This document shows, in pieces, positions 23,635 through 33,904 of a stretch of 64,000 nucleotides of DNA. The stretch lies in NCBI RefSeq assembly GCF_900100395.1, contig NZ_FNFB01000005.1, forward strand, positions 62,001-126,000, in the 5' to 3' direction. A program made the position numbers and the translations under genes. Numbering within the stretch: the stretch's first letter is position 1; each line of letters starts with the position of its first letter. The notes under the pieces were generated by a model. That model saw nothing but the letters and a program-made list of their open reading frames with translations. It was not told where the DNA came from and did no database searches. Origin of the DNA: Nonomuraea maritima (GTDB lineage Bacteria; Actinomycetota; Actinomycetes; Streptosporangiales; Streptosporangiaceae).

Positions 23635-24705
23635 ATGTCGCTGACCCTGGACACCTACCGGCTGCTGGGCCGCTCCGGGTTGCGGGTCTCACCGCTGGCG
23701 CTGGGCACGGCGACCTTCGGCACCGAGTGGGGCTGGGGCGCCGGGCGCGAGGAGGCGCGCAGGCTGTTCGACCGTTACACCGAGCTCGGCGGTAACTTCT
23801 TCGACACCGCCAGCACCTACACCAACGGCAGTTCCGAGCGGCTTCTGGGCGAGTTCACCCGCACCGACCGCGACGGACTCGTGCTGGCGACGAAGTATTC
23901 GACGCTGCGCCGGCCCGGTGACCCCAATTCCGGGGGTACGCACCGCAAGAGCATGCTGGCGTCGGTGGAAGCCAGTCTGCGGCAGCTGAGCACGGACTAC
24001 ATCGATCTGCTCTATCTGAACGTCTGGGACTTCAGGACGCCGGTGGAGGAGATCCTGCGCGGCCTGGACGACCTGGTGAGGCAGGGCAAGGTTCTGTACG
24101 TGGCGATCTCCAGCGCCCCGGCCTGGCAGGTGTCGCGCATGCAGACGATCGCCGACCTGCGCGGCTGGTCGCCGCTGGTGGCACTGGAGATCGAGTACAG
24201 CCTGATCGAGCGTACCGGGGAGCGTGACCTGATCCCCATGGCACGCGAGATGGGACTGGGCGTGGTCTCCTTCTCCCCGCTGGGCGGCGGAGTGCTCACC
24301 GGCAAGTACGGTCGCGAGGACCTGAACCCGACGGGCCCCGTCGCCGGCGAGACCGCCGGCAGCCGCAGGAGCCTCAACGCCGCCCTCGGAATGGTCACCG
24401 AACGTACCCTTGCCATCGCTGACGTGGTGAAGGAGGTGGCCTCGGAGCTGGGCCGCACACCCGCCCAGGTCGCACTGGCCTGGACCATGAAGGCCCCGGG
24501 CGTGACGGCACCCATCATCGGCGCCCGCACTGTCGCGCAGCTGGAGGACAACCTGGGCGCCCTGCAGGTCGACCTCACTCCTTCCCAGCTGGCCCGCCTC
24601 GACGAGGTCAGCGCCATCGACCCCGGCATTCCGCACAGCCTGCTCGCCAGTGACCACATCCGCACGGTCACCACAGGCCACATGAAGATCGAAAATCGCC
24701 GCTGA
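23635..24705 (+). CDS. Aldo/keto reductase
   Basis: 356-aa NADPH-dependent oxidoreductase, (alpha/beta)8 barrel of the YajO/tas-like AKR group. Motifs: GTATFGTEWGWG near the start, FDTASTYTNGSSERLLGE containing the catalytic Asp and Tyr, and the Lys in VLATKYS. AGGAGG precedes ATG 23635. It leads a three-gene oxidoreductase series and is divergent from the MmyB-type regulator. Confidence 0.93.
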   Translation: MSLTLDTYRLLGRSGLRVSPLALGTATFGTEWGWGAGREEARRLFDRYTELGGNFFDTASTYTNGSSERLLGEFTRTDRDGLVLATKYSTLRRPGDPNSGGTHRKSMLASVEASLRQLSTDYIDLLYLNVWDFRTPVEEILRGLDDLVRQGKVLYVAISSAPAWQVSRMQTIADLRGWSPLVALEIEYSLIERTGERDLIPMAREMGLGVVSFSPLGGGVLTGKYGREDLNPTGPVAGETAGSRRSLNAALGMVTERTLAIADVVKEVASELGRTPAQVALAWTMKAPGVTAPIIGARTVAQLEDNLGALQVDLTPSQLARLDEVSAIDPGIPHSLLASDHIRTVTTGHMKIENRR

Positions 24706-24771
24706 TGCACGTCACGACGGCAAAAACCAGATATATCGCCACGTTTGCTGATGGGACGGAGCAACCTCGGC

Positions 24772-25515
24772 ATGGGTAAGTACAGCGACAAGAATGCGGT
24801 GATCACGGGTGGCAGCAGCGGCATGGGGCTCGCAGTGGCGGAGCTGCTGGTGCGAGGCGGAGCCCGCGTGGTGATCACCGGCCGTTCTCAAGCCACGCTC
24901 GACGCGGCGCGGAAGCGGCTCGGTGAGAATGCCGTGGCCGTCCGGGGCGATGTGGCCTCGTTGTCCGACCTGGATACGCTCGTCGGCCATGTGAAGAGCG
25001 AGCTCGGCTCGATCGACGCTCTGTTCGTCAACGCCGGCATCGCGCCCCTCACGCCCCTCGATTCGACGACCGAGGAGGTGTACGACGAACTGTTCGCGAT
25101 CAACGTCAAGGGCGCCTTCTTCACTGTGCAGAAGCTCGCCCCACTGCTGAGCGCGAACGCCGGCGTCGTCCTCACCACCTCGATCGCGAACGTCATCGGC
25201 ATGGTGGACACCAGTGTCTATGCGGCCGGCAAAGCGGCGTTGCGCTCGATGGCCCGCACCTTCTCCGCCGAACTGCTTCCGCGAGGAATTCGTGTCAATG
25301 CGATCAGCCCGGGTCCCATCGACTCGGGGATCCTGGAAACGATGATGTCCGTGGAGGCCGCCGACCGGTTCAGGGCGGAGCGGATCGCGAGCAACCCCAT
25401 GGGGCGTTATGGCACCGTCGAGGAGTTCGCCGTGGCGGCCGCGTTCCTCGCCTTCGACGCCACGTACACCACTGGTGTCGAGCTTGCCGTGGACGGCGGC
25501 GAAACCCAGCTCTGA
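24772..25515 (+). CDS. Short-chain dehydrogenase/reductase (classical SDR)
   Basis: 247 aa with ITGGSSGMGLA at the cofactor site, VNAGIAP, and the catalytic YAAGK motif after an N-terminal-facing TTSIANVIG strand. ATG 24772 is preferred because MGKYSDKNAVITGG matches normal SDR starts; ATG 24751 is also in frame but weakly supported. It lies 66 bases after the aldo/keto reductase. Confidence 0.9.
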   Translation: MGKYSDKNAVITGGSSGMGLAVAELLVRGGARVVITGRSQATLDAARKRLGENAVAVRGDVASLSDLDTLVGHVKSELGSIDALFVNAGIAPLTPLDSTTEEVYDELFAINVKGAFFTVQKLAPLLSANAGVVLTTSIANVIGMVDTSVYAAGKAALRSMARTFSAELLPRGIRVNAISPGPIDSGILETMMSVEAADRFRAERIASNPMGRYGTVEEFAVAAAFLAFDATYTTGVELAVDGGETQL

Positions 25516-25577
25516 GCTCGCCATGCTGCTCTGCCATGGGCTCAGGCCCGTCCATGACCGACCGAGAGGCCTTCATC

Positions 25578-26597
25578 ATGACCGTCCAGGGAACACGTGC
25601 CGTCGTCCTGCGCGAGCATCGTACGGATCTGGCTCAGCCGCCCAGCTCACTGCTCGAGGTGGTCACGCTTCCCCCGCAGGAGCCGGCCGCCGGCCAGGTG
25701 AGGGTGCGCAACCTGTACCAACAGGTGATCGCGGCGAGCGGCGACCTGATGTTCGAGACCACGCAGATCCCGGTGCCCGTCTTCCGGGTCGGCGAGCCGA
25801 TGCACGGCACCGCGATCGGCACGGTCGTCGAGTCACGCGCCGACGGCCTGCCGGTGGGAACCGTCGTGCTGCACACCTCGGGCTGGCGCGAGGAGAGCAT
25901 CCTGGGGCCGGGCGAGGCGTACCCCGTGCCCGGCAGCGTCTTCCCCGGTCCCGAGTACCTGCTCAACCAGGGCGTGCCCGCCTACCACGGCATCGTCGAC
26001 ATCGCCGGCGTCGGCGACGGTGACGTCGTCCTGGTCAGTGGAGCCGCCGGCGGCGTCGGGTCGATGGCCGCGCAGATCGCCAAGGCACGTGGCGCCGCGT
26101 ACGTCATCGGCATTGCCGGCGGGCCTGACAAGACCCGCTACCTCGTCGAGGAGCTCGGCCTCGATGCCGCCATCGACTATCGCAACGACGACCTCGACGA
26201 CCGGCTCACCGAGCTCGCCCCCGACGGGATCACCGCCTTCTTCGACACCATCGGCGGCTCCCAGTTCGAAGCAGCACTCCGGCACACGGCGTCCGGCGCC
26301 CGCTTCGCGCTGTGCGGCACCCTCGCCGGGCAGGTCAACGGCGGCGACGGCGGGCACCCCCGCCTCGACATCATGACCGCGCTGGTCCACGAGGTGCAGA
26401 TCCGCCCCTTCACCACCAGGCACACCCCCGACCAGGTCGAGGCATGGAACACCCACTATGCCCAGTGGTACGACGAAGGCCGGATCACGTTCGCGCACAC
26501 CCTGCTCGAAGGCACCCTCCAGCGCGTCATCACCGCGCAGGACGAGCTCCTCGCCGGCGTACACCGCGGCAACGTCATCGTGAGGCTCGCCGCATAG
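25578..26597 (+). CDS. Zinc-independent NADPH-dependent medium-chain oxidoreductase (PTGR/CurA-like)
   Basis: 339 aa. The Rossmann motif is VSGAAGGVGSMAAQIAK near residues 155-171. There are no structural-zinc cysteines, and GDLMFETTQ and YLLNQGVPAYHG match the leukotriene-B4/curcumin reductase branch of the MDR superfamily. ATG 25578 has GAGAGG ten bases upstream. It is the third gene of the oxidoreductase series and probably reduces an alpha,beta-unsaturated carbonyl. Confidence 0.9.
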   Translation: MTVQGTRAVVLREHRTDLAQPPSSLLEVVTLPPQEPAAGQVRVRNLYQQVIAASGDLMFETTQIPVPVFRVGEPMHGTAIGTVVESRADGLPVGTVVLHTSGWREESILGPGEAYPVPGSVFPGPEYLLNQGVPAYHGIVDIAGVGDGDVVLVSGAAGGVGSMAAQIAKARGAAYVIGIAGGPDKTRYLVEELGLDAAIDYRNDDLDDRLTELAPDGITAFFDTIGGSQFEAALRHTASGARFALCGTLAGQVNGGDGGHPRLDIMTALVHEVQIRPFTTRHTPDQVEAWNTHYAQWYDEGRITFAHTLLEGTLQRVITAQDELLAGVHRGNVIVRLAA

Positions 26598-26645
26598 GTG
26601 AGCCGCGAGGAAACCACCGGGGAACGCCGGCAGCAGGTCCGTCGT

Positions 26646-27104
26646 CTATGGGGATGCGGCGTCAGCGGGGCGGCGGCAGACCCACAAGCCGTTCTCCTGG
26701 ACGGCGGTGAGACTCTTGTCGCTGTACTGCCAGATGCAGACGACGTCCTTGTCGATGTCCATGACACATCGCCAGTCCTTGCCGTCCGCGTCCGAGGCTC
26801 TGACGTCAAGCGTCCTCTTGAACTTCTGACGACAGAAGCCCAGCATGTCGTCGATCCCGCCGACGTCCTTCCCCTTCGGGTCCAGGCAGATACCGCTGTG
26901 CAGGTCCGCTGACTTGTACACGCCCTCCAGATCGTCCCTTTGTTTCTGCCAGTTGCACGCCTCTGTGAGGTCGACCGCTCGGGAGCAGGACTTGACGTCA
27001 TTGCTGTTGAAGTCGTACGAGGAGCAGTATTTCGCCAGATCCAGCCCACCGACGGCCACCGGCGCCGCAGGCCTTGGCGGCTCATAGGCGAGTAACACTC
27101 CCAT
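26646..27104 (-). CDS. Cysteine-containing protein with unclear N-terminus, probably membrane-anchored
   Basis: 152 aa from ATG 27104, with seven cysteines spread over the soluble part (CSSYDF, SCSRAV, ACNWQ, ICLDP, FCRQK, RCVMD, VCIWQ) and one near the end (VCRR). The same frame is open upstream to the stop at 27168 and encodes a hydrophobic stretch (ARFWGAFLLLTTVTMGVLLA) with no ATG or GTG start. The real start may be a rare codon, or a base may be wrong near 27150. With that stretch it would be an anchored extracytoplasmic protein. Family not recognised. GC is lower than in neighbours. Confidence 0.6.
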   Translation of the reverse strand: MGVLLAYEPPRPAAPVAVGGLDLAKYCSSYDFNSNDVKSCSRAVDLTEACNWQKQRDDLEGVYKSADLHSGICLDPKGKDVGGIDDMLGFCRQKFKRTLDVRASDADGKDWRCVMDIDKDVVCIWQYSDKSLTAVQENGLWVCRRPADAASP

Positions 27105-27167
27105 GGTGACCGTCGTCAGGAGAAGAAAGGCGCCCCAGAATCTCGCATAAGACCATATGTCTTTTCG

Positions 27168-27437
27168 TCACGGCTTTTGGGAAAGCCCGTCGCGGGACCT
27201 GCGGAACAGCTCGAACAGTTTCTCGGGAGAGGCGTTGAGAAAAGCCGACAGGGAGAAGGCGAAAGCGGCCAGCACGACAGCGATGATCGTGCCGAGCCAC
27301 CCCAGTGCGGTGGAGGGCGGGAGCTCGACGGGTGCGAGCGCCTCGACCCCCACCGTGGCCAGCCCGAAGAACAGCGCCGCCACCACGAGCAGGAGGACGT
27401 ATTGACCGATTGTGACACGCTTCCTGTCATCGTCCAT
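27168..27437 (-). CDS. Small membrane protein
   Basis: 89 aa with two membrane segments (YVLLLVVAALFFGLATVGV and LGWLGTIIAVVLAAFAFSL) and a basic C-terminus. GGAGAGG precedes ATG 27437. It is directly upstream of, and nearly overlapping, the anchored cysteine protein, so the pair probably work together at the membrane. No family recognised. Confidence 0.72.
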   Translation of the reverse strand: MDDDRKRVTIGQYVLLLVVAALFFGLATVGVEALAPVELPPSTALGWLGTIIAVVLAAFAFSLSAFLNASPEKLFELFRRSRDGLSQKP

Positions 27438-27837
27438 GAGTGGCCTCTCCACGATCGTTTTTGCCGGTACGCATGGGATCGCCATCAGAGGGCGTCCATC
27501 CCTGGGCCACGCACCCGGCGCAACCACCGATAACGATCATCATGACCGTGCACGCACGGTATGTGGAGAGTTTGCAGCCTGCAATCCGCTCAGGTGCCTT
27601 CGTAGCGAAAACGTGATCTGATCCACCGGCATGAATCTGGGCCTGACCTGCGACTCCACGTGGAAACGATCAGCAGTCCGGACGATAAGCCACTCGCGAT
27701 TACTGGCGTAATAATTCTTGCGCGCCCAGGGGTATTCATCGGCGAAAAGAGTGTTGCACGCACGTCCGCGCAGGGGCTTGGGCGGCAACCACGCGGTTGC
27801 CGGCGTCGGCGACCGCAGCCGTGCTTCGGCGGGCAGG
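27438..27837. other. 400-base region without a confident gene; AT-richer island
   Basis: The base composition dips well below that of the flanks between about 27540 and 27790. An open frame of 82 codons on the minus strand (27540-27788, TTG start, fragment NTLFADEYPWARKNYY) has no recognisable family and no good RBS. It may be a decayed gene, but nothing decides this. Confidence 0.35.
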
Positions 27838-29331
27838 TCAGCGCGCCGGGACCTCGGTGGGCCGCCGCACGTCGGGTGCCCCTCCCTGGGCTTCAGGACG
27901 GCCTGGTTCGCTGGTCGTGGCGGCCTTGGCGAGTGCCGCCTCGACGCGGCGGTTGGTCGTCATGGTGGCCGTGACGGCGGTCATGGTCAGGAGGAGGCAA
28001 CCGGCGGCGTAGATCGGGGTGCGGATGTCGGAGGTGGTGGCCAGCCAGCCGCCGAGGAACGCGCCGAACGGGGCGGCGCACATGGCGAGCATGCGGGACG
28101 TGGAGGCGACCCGGCCCATCAGGTGCGCCGGGACGATCGCCTGCCGGAGAGAGGGGCCGAGCACCATCGTGGCGCCCATCCCCGCTCCGCAGACGGCGAG
28201 CGCGAGCCCAGCCACGTACGGATCAGGAGCCGTGGCGAGCCCCAGGACGGCAAGGCCCTCCACGGTGGCCGTGCAGGTCAGCGCGGTGCCTGTGCCGAGC
28301 CGTCGGCCGAGGAAGGACGCGACACCCGCGCCGGCCAGGCCACCGGCGGCCTCCGCGGTGAGGAGCAGGCCGAAACCGAAGGTGCCGATGCCCAGACGTT
28401 CATGGGCGAAGAGAGCCAGGACGGTTTCCACGGCGAGGAAGGCGACGTTCCCGACCGCCGGCCGCAGCGCGAGGCCGAGCAGCAATCGATCACGGAAGAC
28501 GTACGCGGCCCCGGCCCGTGCCTGGCGGAGCAAGGACTCGCGAGCGTCCGCGACAGGCTGCGGCCCGGCGGGCAGCGACCGTACGAGGAACGCGGAGACC
28601 ACGAACGACACCGCGTCGGCGAGCAGCGGAACCGCTCGCCCGAGCGCGAGCAGGGCGCTGCCCGCGGGTGGCCCCGCGAAGCCGGACGCGGCGGTCTGCG
28701 CGCCGCGCAGCCGGGCGTTCGCGCGCTGCAGAAGCGCGGGTTCGCGGCCGAGCAGATCCGGCAGGTACGCCGTGGCGGCCGTGTCGAAGAACAGCCCGCC
28801 GAGGGAGAGCAGGAAGGCGACGGCCGCCAGCAGGGGGACGCCGAGCACGTCGAACCAGGCCGCGGCGGCCAGGACCGTGAGCAGCACCGCACGTGCCACG
28901 TCGGTGATCCACATCGTGCGGCGACGGTCCCAGCGGTCGACCAGAGCACCGCCGAGCACCCCGAACAGCAGCCACGGCAGCGTCCCGGCGGCCGTGACGA
29001 CGGCCAGCGCCATCGGATCCCGGGTCAGGGTCAAGGCCAGCAGCGGCAGCGCGGCATGCATCACCCCGTCACCGAACGAGGACACCGTCTGAGCGGTCCA
29101 CAACCGCCCGAACCCCGGCGGCAGCTTCGCCACACGCATTGCCGATAACCCGCCGCCGCGAGGGACCGGCTTCTTCACCGGAGGCGTCGTGCTTGGGTCC
29201 GAGGGTGTCGTGCTTGAGACCGAGTGAGGTGTGCTCGACTCCGAGTGAGGTGTGTTTGAGACCGAGTGAGGTGTGCTCGGGTCCGAGGGTGTCGTGCCCG
29301 AGGCCGAGGGCGGCGTGTTCGAGGAAGTCAC
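27838..29331 (-). CDS. MFS transporter with repetitive Ser/Thr/Pro N-terminal extension
   Basis: 497-aa major-facilitator permease of the DHA3/MefA-like drug-efflux type with about 12 membrane segments. The first 60 residues form a hydrophilic extension made from an eight-residue repeat (SDPSTPHS, VSNTPHSE, SSTPHSVS...). The canonical transporter begins about residue 70 (LPPGFGRLWTAQTVSSFGDG). GTG 29331 overlaps the ArsR stop by four bases (GTGA). The extension comes from a DNA tandem repeat; a start after it would need reinitiation. Confidence 0.9.
   Translation of the reverse strand: MTSSNTPPSASGTTPSDPSTPHSVSNTPHSESSTPHSVSSTTPSDPSTTPPVKKPVPRGGGLSAMRVAKLPPGFGRLWTAQTVSSFGDGVMHAALPLLALTLTRDPMALAVVTAAGTLPWLLFGVLGGALVDRWDRRRTMWITDVARAVLLTVLAAAAWFDVLGVPLLAAVAFLLSLGGLFFDTAATAYLPDLLGREPALLQRANARLRGAQTAASGFAGPPAGSALLALGRAVPLLADAVSFVVSAFLVRSLPAGPQPVADARESLLRQARAGAAYVFRDRLLLGLALRPAVGNVAFLAVETVLALFAHERLGIGTFGFGLLLTAEAAGGLAGAGVASFLGRRLGTGTALTCTATVEGLAVLGLATAPDPYVAGLALAVCGAGMGATMVLGPSLRQAIVPAHLMGRVASTSRMLAMCAAPFGAFLGGWLATTSDIRTPIYAAGCLLLTMTAVTATMTTNRRVEAALAKAATTSEPGRPEAQGGAPDVRRPTEVPAR
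29188..29325. repeat. Tandem repeat, 24-base period, within the MFS N-terminal extension
   Basis: Units on the plus strand contain CCGAGTGAGGTGTG, CCGAGGGTGTCGTG and variants, repeating about every 24 bases for five to six copies. Because the period is a multiple of three, the frame is kept and the protein gains eight-residue repeats. Confidence 0.75.
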
Positions 29332-29879
29332 TTGGCGTCCCCCTCCTCTTCCTGCTCTTCCTGGCGGCGCTGAGCGGGCCGGAACAGCGCGAAGACCAGC
29401 GACACGTCCGGCAGCGACGGGTCGGACAGCGCCCGGTACTCATCCGCCAGCGCGTTCAGCCGCGCTCCCAGCTCCGCGAACTGCGCGTCGGTGAGCCGCA
29501 GATGCGCCATCTTCACGTGCCGCACGCTGTCGGCAGGTGACTCCTCCAGGTCCGCCACCGCATTCCGCATCAGCACGTCCGGCTGCCCCGGCCCCGGATC
29601 CGGCAGCTCGATCGACCGCGCGGCCATCGCGTAGTACCGCTCGGTGACCCCTCGCACCTTCCGCGTCCGCACCACCTTCACGAGGCCGGCCCGTTCGAGC
29701 AGCCGCACGTGATAGCTGGAACTCCCCTTCGCGAGGCCCACCCGCGCGGCGATCTGCGTGATCGTCGCGGGCTCGAAGCGCAGCACGGCCATGATCCGGT
29801 GCCGCGTGAGGTTGGAGACAGCACGCAGCTGCTCCTCAGTAGTGACATGAAACGTCTCAGGAAGATCGCTTTCAGGCAT
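29328..29879 (-). CDS. ArsR-family helix-turn-helix regulator
   Basis: 183 aa. The winged helix-turn-helix spans residues about 15-90 (TITQIAARVGLAKGSSSYHVRLLERAGLVKVV), with no metal-binding CxC, so this is a non-metal branch (HTH_20 type). The C-terminal acidic tail is EEQEEEGDAK. ATG 29879 has a GGGGG run upstream. It is translationally coupled to the downstream MFS transporter and has a perfect palindrome 8 bases before its start. Confidence 0.9.
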   Translation of the reverse strand: MPESDLPETFHVTTEEQLRAVSNLTRHRIMAVLRFEPATITQIAARVGLAKGSSSYHVRLLERAGLVKVVRTRKVRGVTERYYAMAARSIELPDPGPGQPDVLMRNAVADLEESPADSVRHVKMAHLRLTDAQFAELGARLNALADEYRALSDPSLPDVSLVFALFRPAQRRQEEQEEEGDAK

Positions 29880-29886
29880 GGCCCCC

Positions 29887-29910
29887 AATGGTCAATGATT
29901 CTTGACCATT
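29887..29910. promoter_or_regulatory. Operator of the ArsR-MFS operon (perfect inverted repeat)
   Basis: Arms AATGGTCAA (29887-29895) and TTGACCATT (29902-29910) are perfect and separated by six bases. The position, directly before the regulator's start codon, suits autorepression. Confidence 0.75.
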
Positions 29911-30340
29911 ACGCAAGTCGGTTCCCGTCCCGTACGCCCCCCGCCTCGCCCGCCCTCGCAAGCCCTGGCACGGCCGCTCCCCGCCTGCAGGTCGGATCAT
30001 CAGTCCGATCGCGGGGAGTTCGGGCCCGGTCCCATGGCGACAACATCGCCATGGCAAAGCTCGGGACCTGCGAGGGCTGGGCGGGAAAGGTGTCGAAGAT
30101 CGGCCCGGCCGGTACCTGGGCGATACGGGATCTGGCCTGTGCCGACAATCCATCGCACTGTGGGGCACGGGTGACATGGCCCCCGTCGAGTTGCAGGAGG
30201 CATGGACGGAAGCTTGATCGACAACTGGCTCGCAACGTGCGGCTGCAACGAGAACGGGCGGGGCTCCGTGAGACTGGAGACCCGCCCGTTCGTACGATGT
30301 TCGCCCTGGTCAGCGGGCGTAGCCGCTGATCGGGATCGAG
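29911..30340. other. 430-base intergenic region
   Basis: No convincing gene. It holds the strong hairpin at 30252-30291, and probably the ArsR-MFS promoter at its left edge. Open frames here have no RBS or recognisable product. Confidence 0.5.
30252..30291 (-). terminator. GC-rich hairpin terminator downstream of tRNA-Arg
   Basis: Perfect 11-base arms GAACGGGCGGG (30252-30262) and CCCGCCCGTTC (30281-30291) with an additional CTCC/GGAG inner stem. It lies about 50 bases beyond the tRNA 3' end in its direction of transcription. Confidence 0.7.
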
Positions 30341-30412
30341 TGCCCCCTGTAGGATTCGAACCTACGCACCCGGCTCCGGAGGCCGGTGCTCTATCCCCTG
30401 AGCTAAGGGGGC
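30341..30412 (-). tRNA. tRNA-Arg (anticodon CCG)
   Basis: A full cloverleaf is readable on the minus strand: acceptor arms GCCCCCT and AGGGGGC, D-arm TTAGCTCAGGGGATAGAGC, anticodon stem CCGGC/GCCGG with loop CTCCGGA, T-arm GTAGGTTCGAATCCTAC, and discriminator A. The CCA end is not encoded. The anticodon CCG reads CGG arginine codons. Confidence 0.95.
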
Positions 30413-30528
30413 TCGATGCGTGACCAAGGCTACCAGTATTTCGGCACCACTCCGCACCGGATAAAGGTCGGCGAACACTTCGTGTGAAACCGCACGTAGC
30501 CAGGGCGTTGGGGGTTAGCTTGGCGGGC

Positions 30529-30915
30529 GTGGGCGAGGTTCTTGGGAAAGTACTGGTCGTGGACGACGACGAGGTCATCCGGCAGCTCATCGCGGTCAAC
30601 CTGAACCTTGAGGGGTTCGAGGTCGTCACCGCGACCGACGGGCAGGACTGCCTCGATCGCGTACTCGACGTCATGCCGGACGTCGTCACGCTCGACGTGA
30701 TGATGCCGTGCCTCGACGGGTGGACGACGGCGGAGCGGCTGCGTACGGGCGAGGCGACCCGGCACATCAAGGTCGTGCTCATCACGGCCCGCGCGCAGGA
30801 CGACGACAAGAGGCGGGGCTGGGAGATCGGGGTCGACGCCTATCTCACCAAGCCGTTCGACCCCGCCGAGCTGATCCAGGTGGTCCGCGACCTGGCCGCG
30901 ACCCCCCGCGGCTGA
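30529..30915 (+). CDS. Single-domain response regulator
   Basis: Stand-alone receiver domain of 128 aa: acidic pocket VVDDDE, phospho-acceptor Asp56 in TLDVMMP, and Lys108 in LTKPFDP. There is no output domain and no adjacent kinase, so it probably works by protein contact or as a phosphorelay intermediate. GTG 30529 gives a start just before the receiver; GTG 30484 would add a 15-residue tail. RBS support is weak for both. Confidence 0.85.
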   Translation: MGEVLGKVLVVDDDEVIRQLIAVNLNLEGFEVVTATDGQDCLDRVLDVMPDVVTLDVMMPCLDGWTTAERLRTGEATRHIKVVLITARAQDDDKRRGWEIGVDAYLTKPFDPAELIQVVRDLAATPRG

Positions 30916-30946
30916 CCACAGCTCGGTCCTGACGGCGTCGGGCGGC

Positions 30947-31795
30947 CTACGGCGAATGGTCGGTGCCACGCATTATGGCGAGGGGGCAGGGGGCGTGGTG
31001 GAGGAGGCCTTGGCTGATGGAGCCCAGGAGCATGCCTGCCACCTGACCGTGGCCGCGTGAGCCGACCACCAAGAGGTCGGCCGCGGCGGCGGCCTCGCGG
31101 AGGACCTCCAGGGGGTGGCCGTGCACGACCTCGGTGACCACGTCCACGGTGGGGTGGCGTTCGCGGTGGTCCGACAGGCGTTCGTTCAGCATGTCGAGAG
31201 CTTCCCGCTCGCTGTCGCGGTCGGCGGGTTCGAAGCCGGTCGACCGGGGCCAGGCGAAGGCGTACACGACCCGCAGCCGCGCGCTTCGCAGCTCGGCCTC
31301 GCGGAAGGCGAAGTCGACGGCTCGTTCGGCGTGCGGTGAACCGTCGGTCCCGGTCACGACCTCGCCGTGCTGAGCGGTCGGCCGGTGGTGGACCAGGACG
31401 ACGTCCGTACGGGCGTGTGTGGCGATGCCGTGCGCGACCGAGCCGACGAGCAGGCCGCGCACGCCGCCGACGCCGCGGTTGCCGACGACGAGGAGTTCGG
31501 CCTGCTCCGACGCCTCGACCAGGGCGGTACGAGGGTCGCCGGGCAGCAGCACGCTCTCGACGGCGACCTGCGGCCATTCGCGGCGGGCGCGGTCCTCGGC
31601 CGTGGCGAGCACGGTGCGCGCGGAGTCGCGCATCCACCGCGAGATCTCGGGATAGTGGTCGGCCTCGTTCTCGCACAGCCACTTCGGTACGGCGTACGCC
31701 ACGGTGAGCGGCGCCCTGCGCAGTTTCGCCTCGGTGGCGGCCCATCCGGTGGCCTCGAGGCCGGTACGGGACCCGTCGACGCCCACGATGATCAC
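30947..31795 (-). CDS. Universal stress protein with two tandem UspA domains
   Basis: 282 aa. Domain 1 (residues 1-140) opens MIIVGVDGS and ends with the ATP-binding pattern GNRGVGGVRGLLVGSVAHGI. Domain 2 (about 145-282) opens VVTGTDGSPHA and ends GSRGHGQVAGMLLGSISQGL. Both G-2x-G-9x-G(S/T) motifs are present, so both domains should bind ATP. GTG 31795 has GGAGG seven bases upstream. It begins one base after the stop of the six-cysteine protein gene. Confidence 0.92.
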   Translation of the reverse strand: MIIVGVDGSRTGLEATGWAATEAKLRRAPLTVAYAVPKWLCENEADHYPEISRWMRDSARTVLATAEDRARREWPQVAVESVLLPGDPRTALVEASEQAELLVVGNRGVGGVRGLLVGSVAHGIATHARTDVVLVHHRPTAQHGEVVTGTDGSPHAERAVDFAFREAELRSARLRVVYAFAWPRSTGFEPADRDSEREALDMLNERLSDHRERHPTVDVVTEVVHGHPLEVLREAAAAADLLVVGSRGHGQVAGMLLGSISQGLLHHAPCPLAIMRGTDHSP

Positions 31796-31796
31796 G

Positions 31797-32147
31797 TCAG
31801 ACCTCCGAGTAGCACTCCACCTCGGCGCGGCGGCTGGAGAGGCCCTTGGCGACGGATTCGCGGACGCAGCGGCGTTCGGCCTTGCTGAGTCGGAGTTTGC
31901 CGCAGACGGCGACACCGGAGTACACCCGGCAGTCGAGCGTCTTGTCGATGGCGCCGACGCGGTAGTGCTGCTTGACGGCCGCGCGGCACTTCGCAGGTCC
32001 GATGCCGGCGTATCGGCATTGGTTGATCAGGATGTCGTACTGCTCCTGGCTGACCTCGCGCCGCTCTCCTCCGCCGCCGCCCCCCGCGGCGGTGGCGCCG
32101 GCGGCGGCCAGTGCCACGAACCCGGCAACAGCCACGATCATTTTCAT
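31797..32147 (-). CDS. Small exported six-cysteine protein
   Basis: 116 aa. Signal peptide MKMIVAVAGFVALAAAGATA is followed by a Gly-rich linker and a basic domain with six cysteines (QCRYAG, AKCRAA, LDCRVY, AVCGKL, RRCVRE, VECYSE) that could form three disulfides. GGGGGGA precedes ATG 32147. One base separates its stop from the universal stress protein start. I do not recognise the family; size and cysteine content suggest an extracellular or periplasm-facing factor. Confidence 0.75.
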   Translation of the reverse strand: MKMIVAVAGFVALAAAGATAAGGGGGGERREVSQEQYDILINQCRYAGIGPAKCRAAVKQHYRVGAIDKTLDCRVYSGVAVCGKLRLSKAERRCVRESVAKGLSSRRAEVECYSEV

Positions 32148-32149
32148 AG

Positions 32150-33904
<1,755 letters not shown>

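Noticed and set aside
24745..24771. Upstream start for the SDR at 24745 or 24751
   Set aside because: No RBS, and MGKYSDKNAVITGG at 24772 aligns with normal SDR N-termini.
30202..30423. Open frame on the plus strand across the tRNA gene (VGFEPTHPAPEAGALSPELRG)
   Set aside because: This is the well-known false translation of an antisense tRNA-Arg gene; the cloverleaf explains the sequence.
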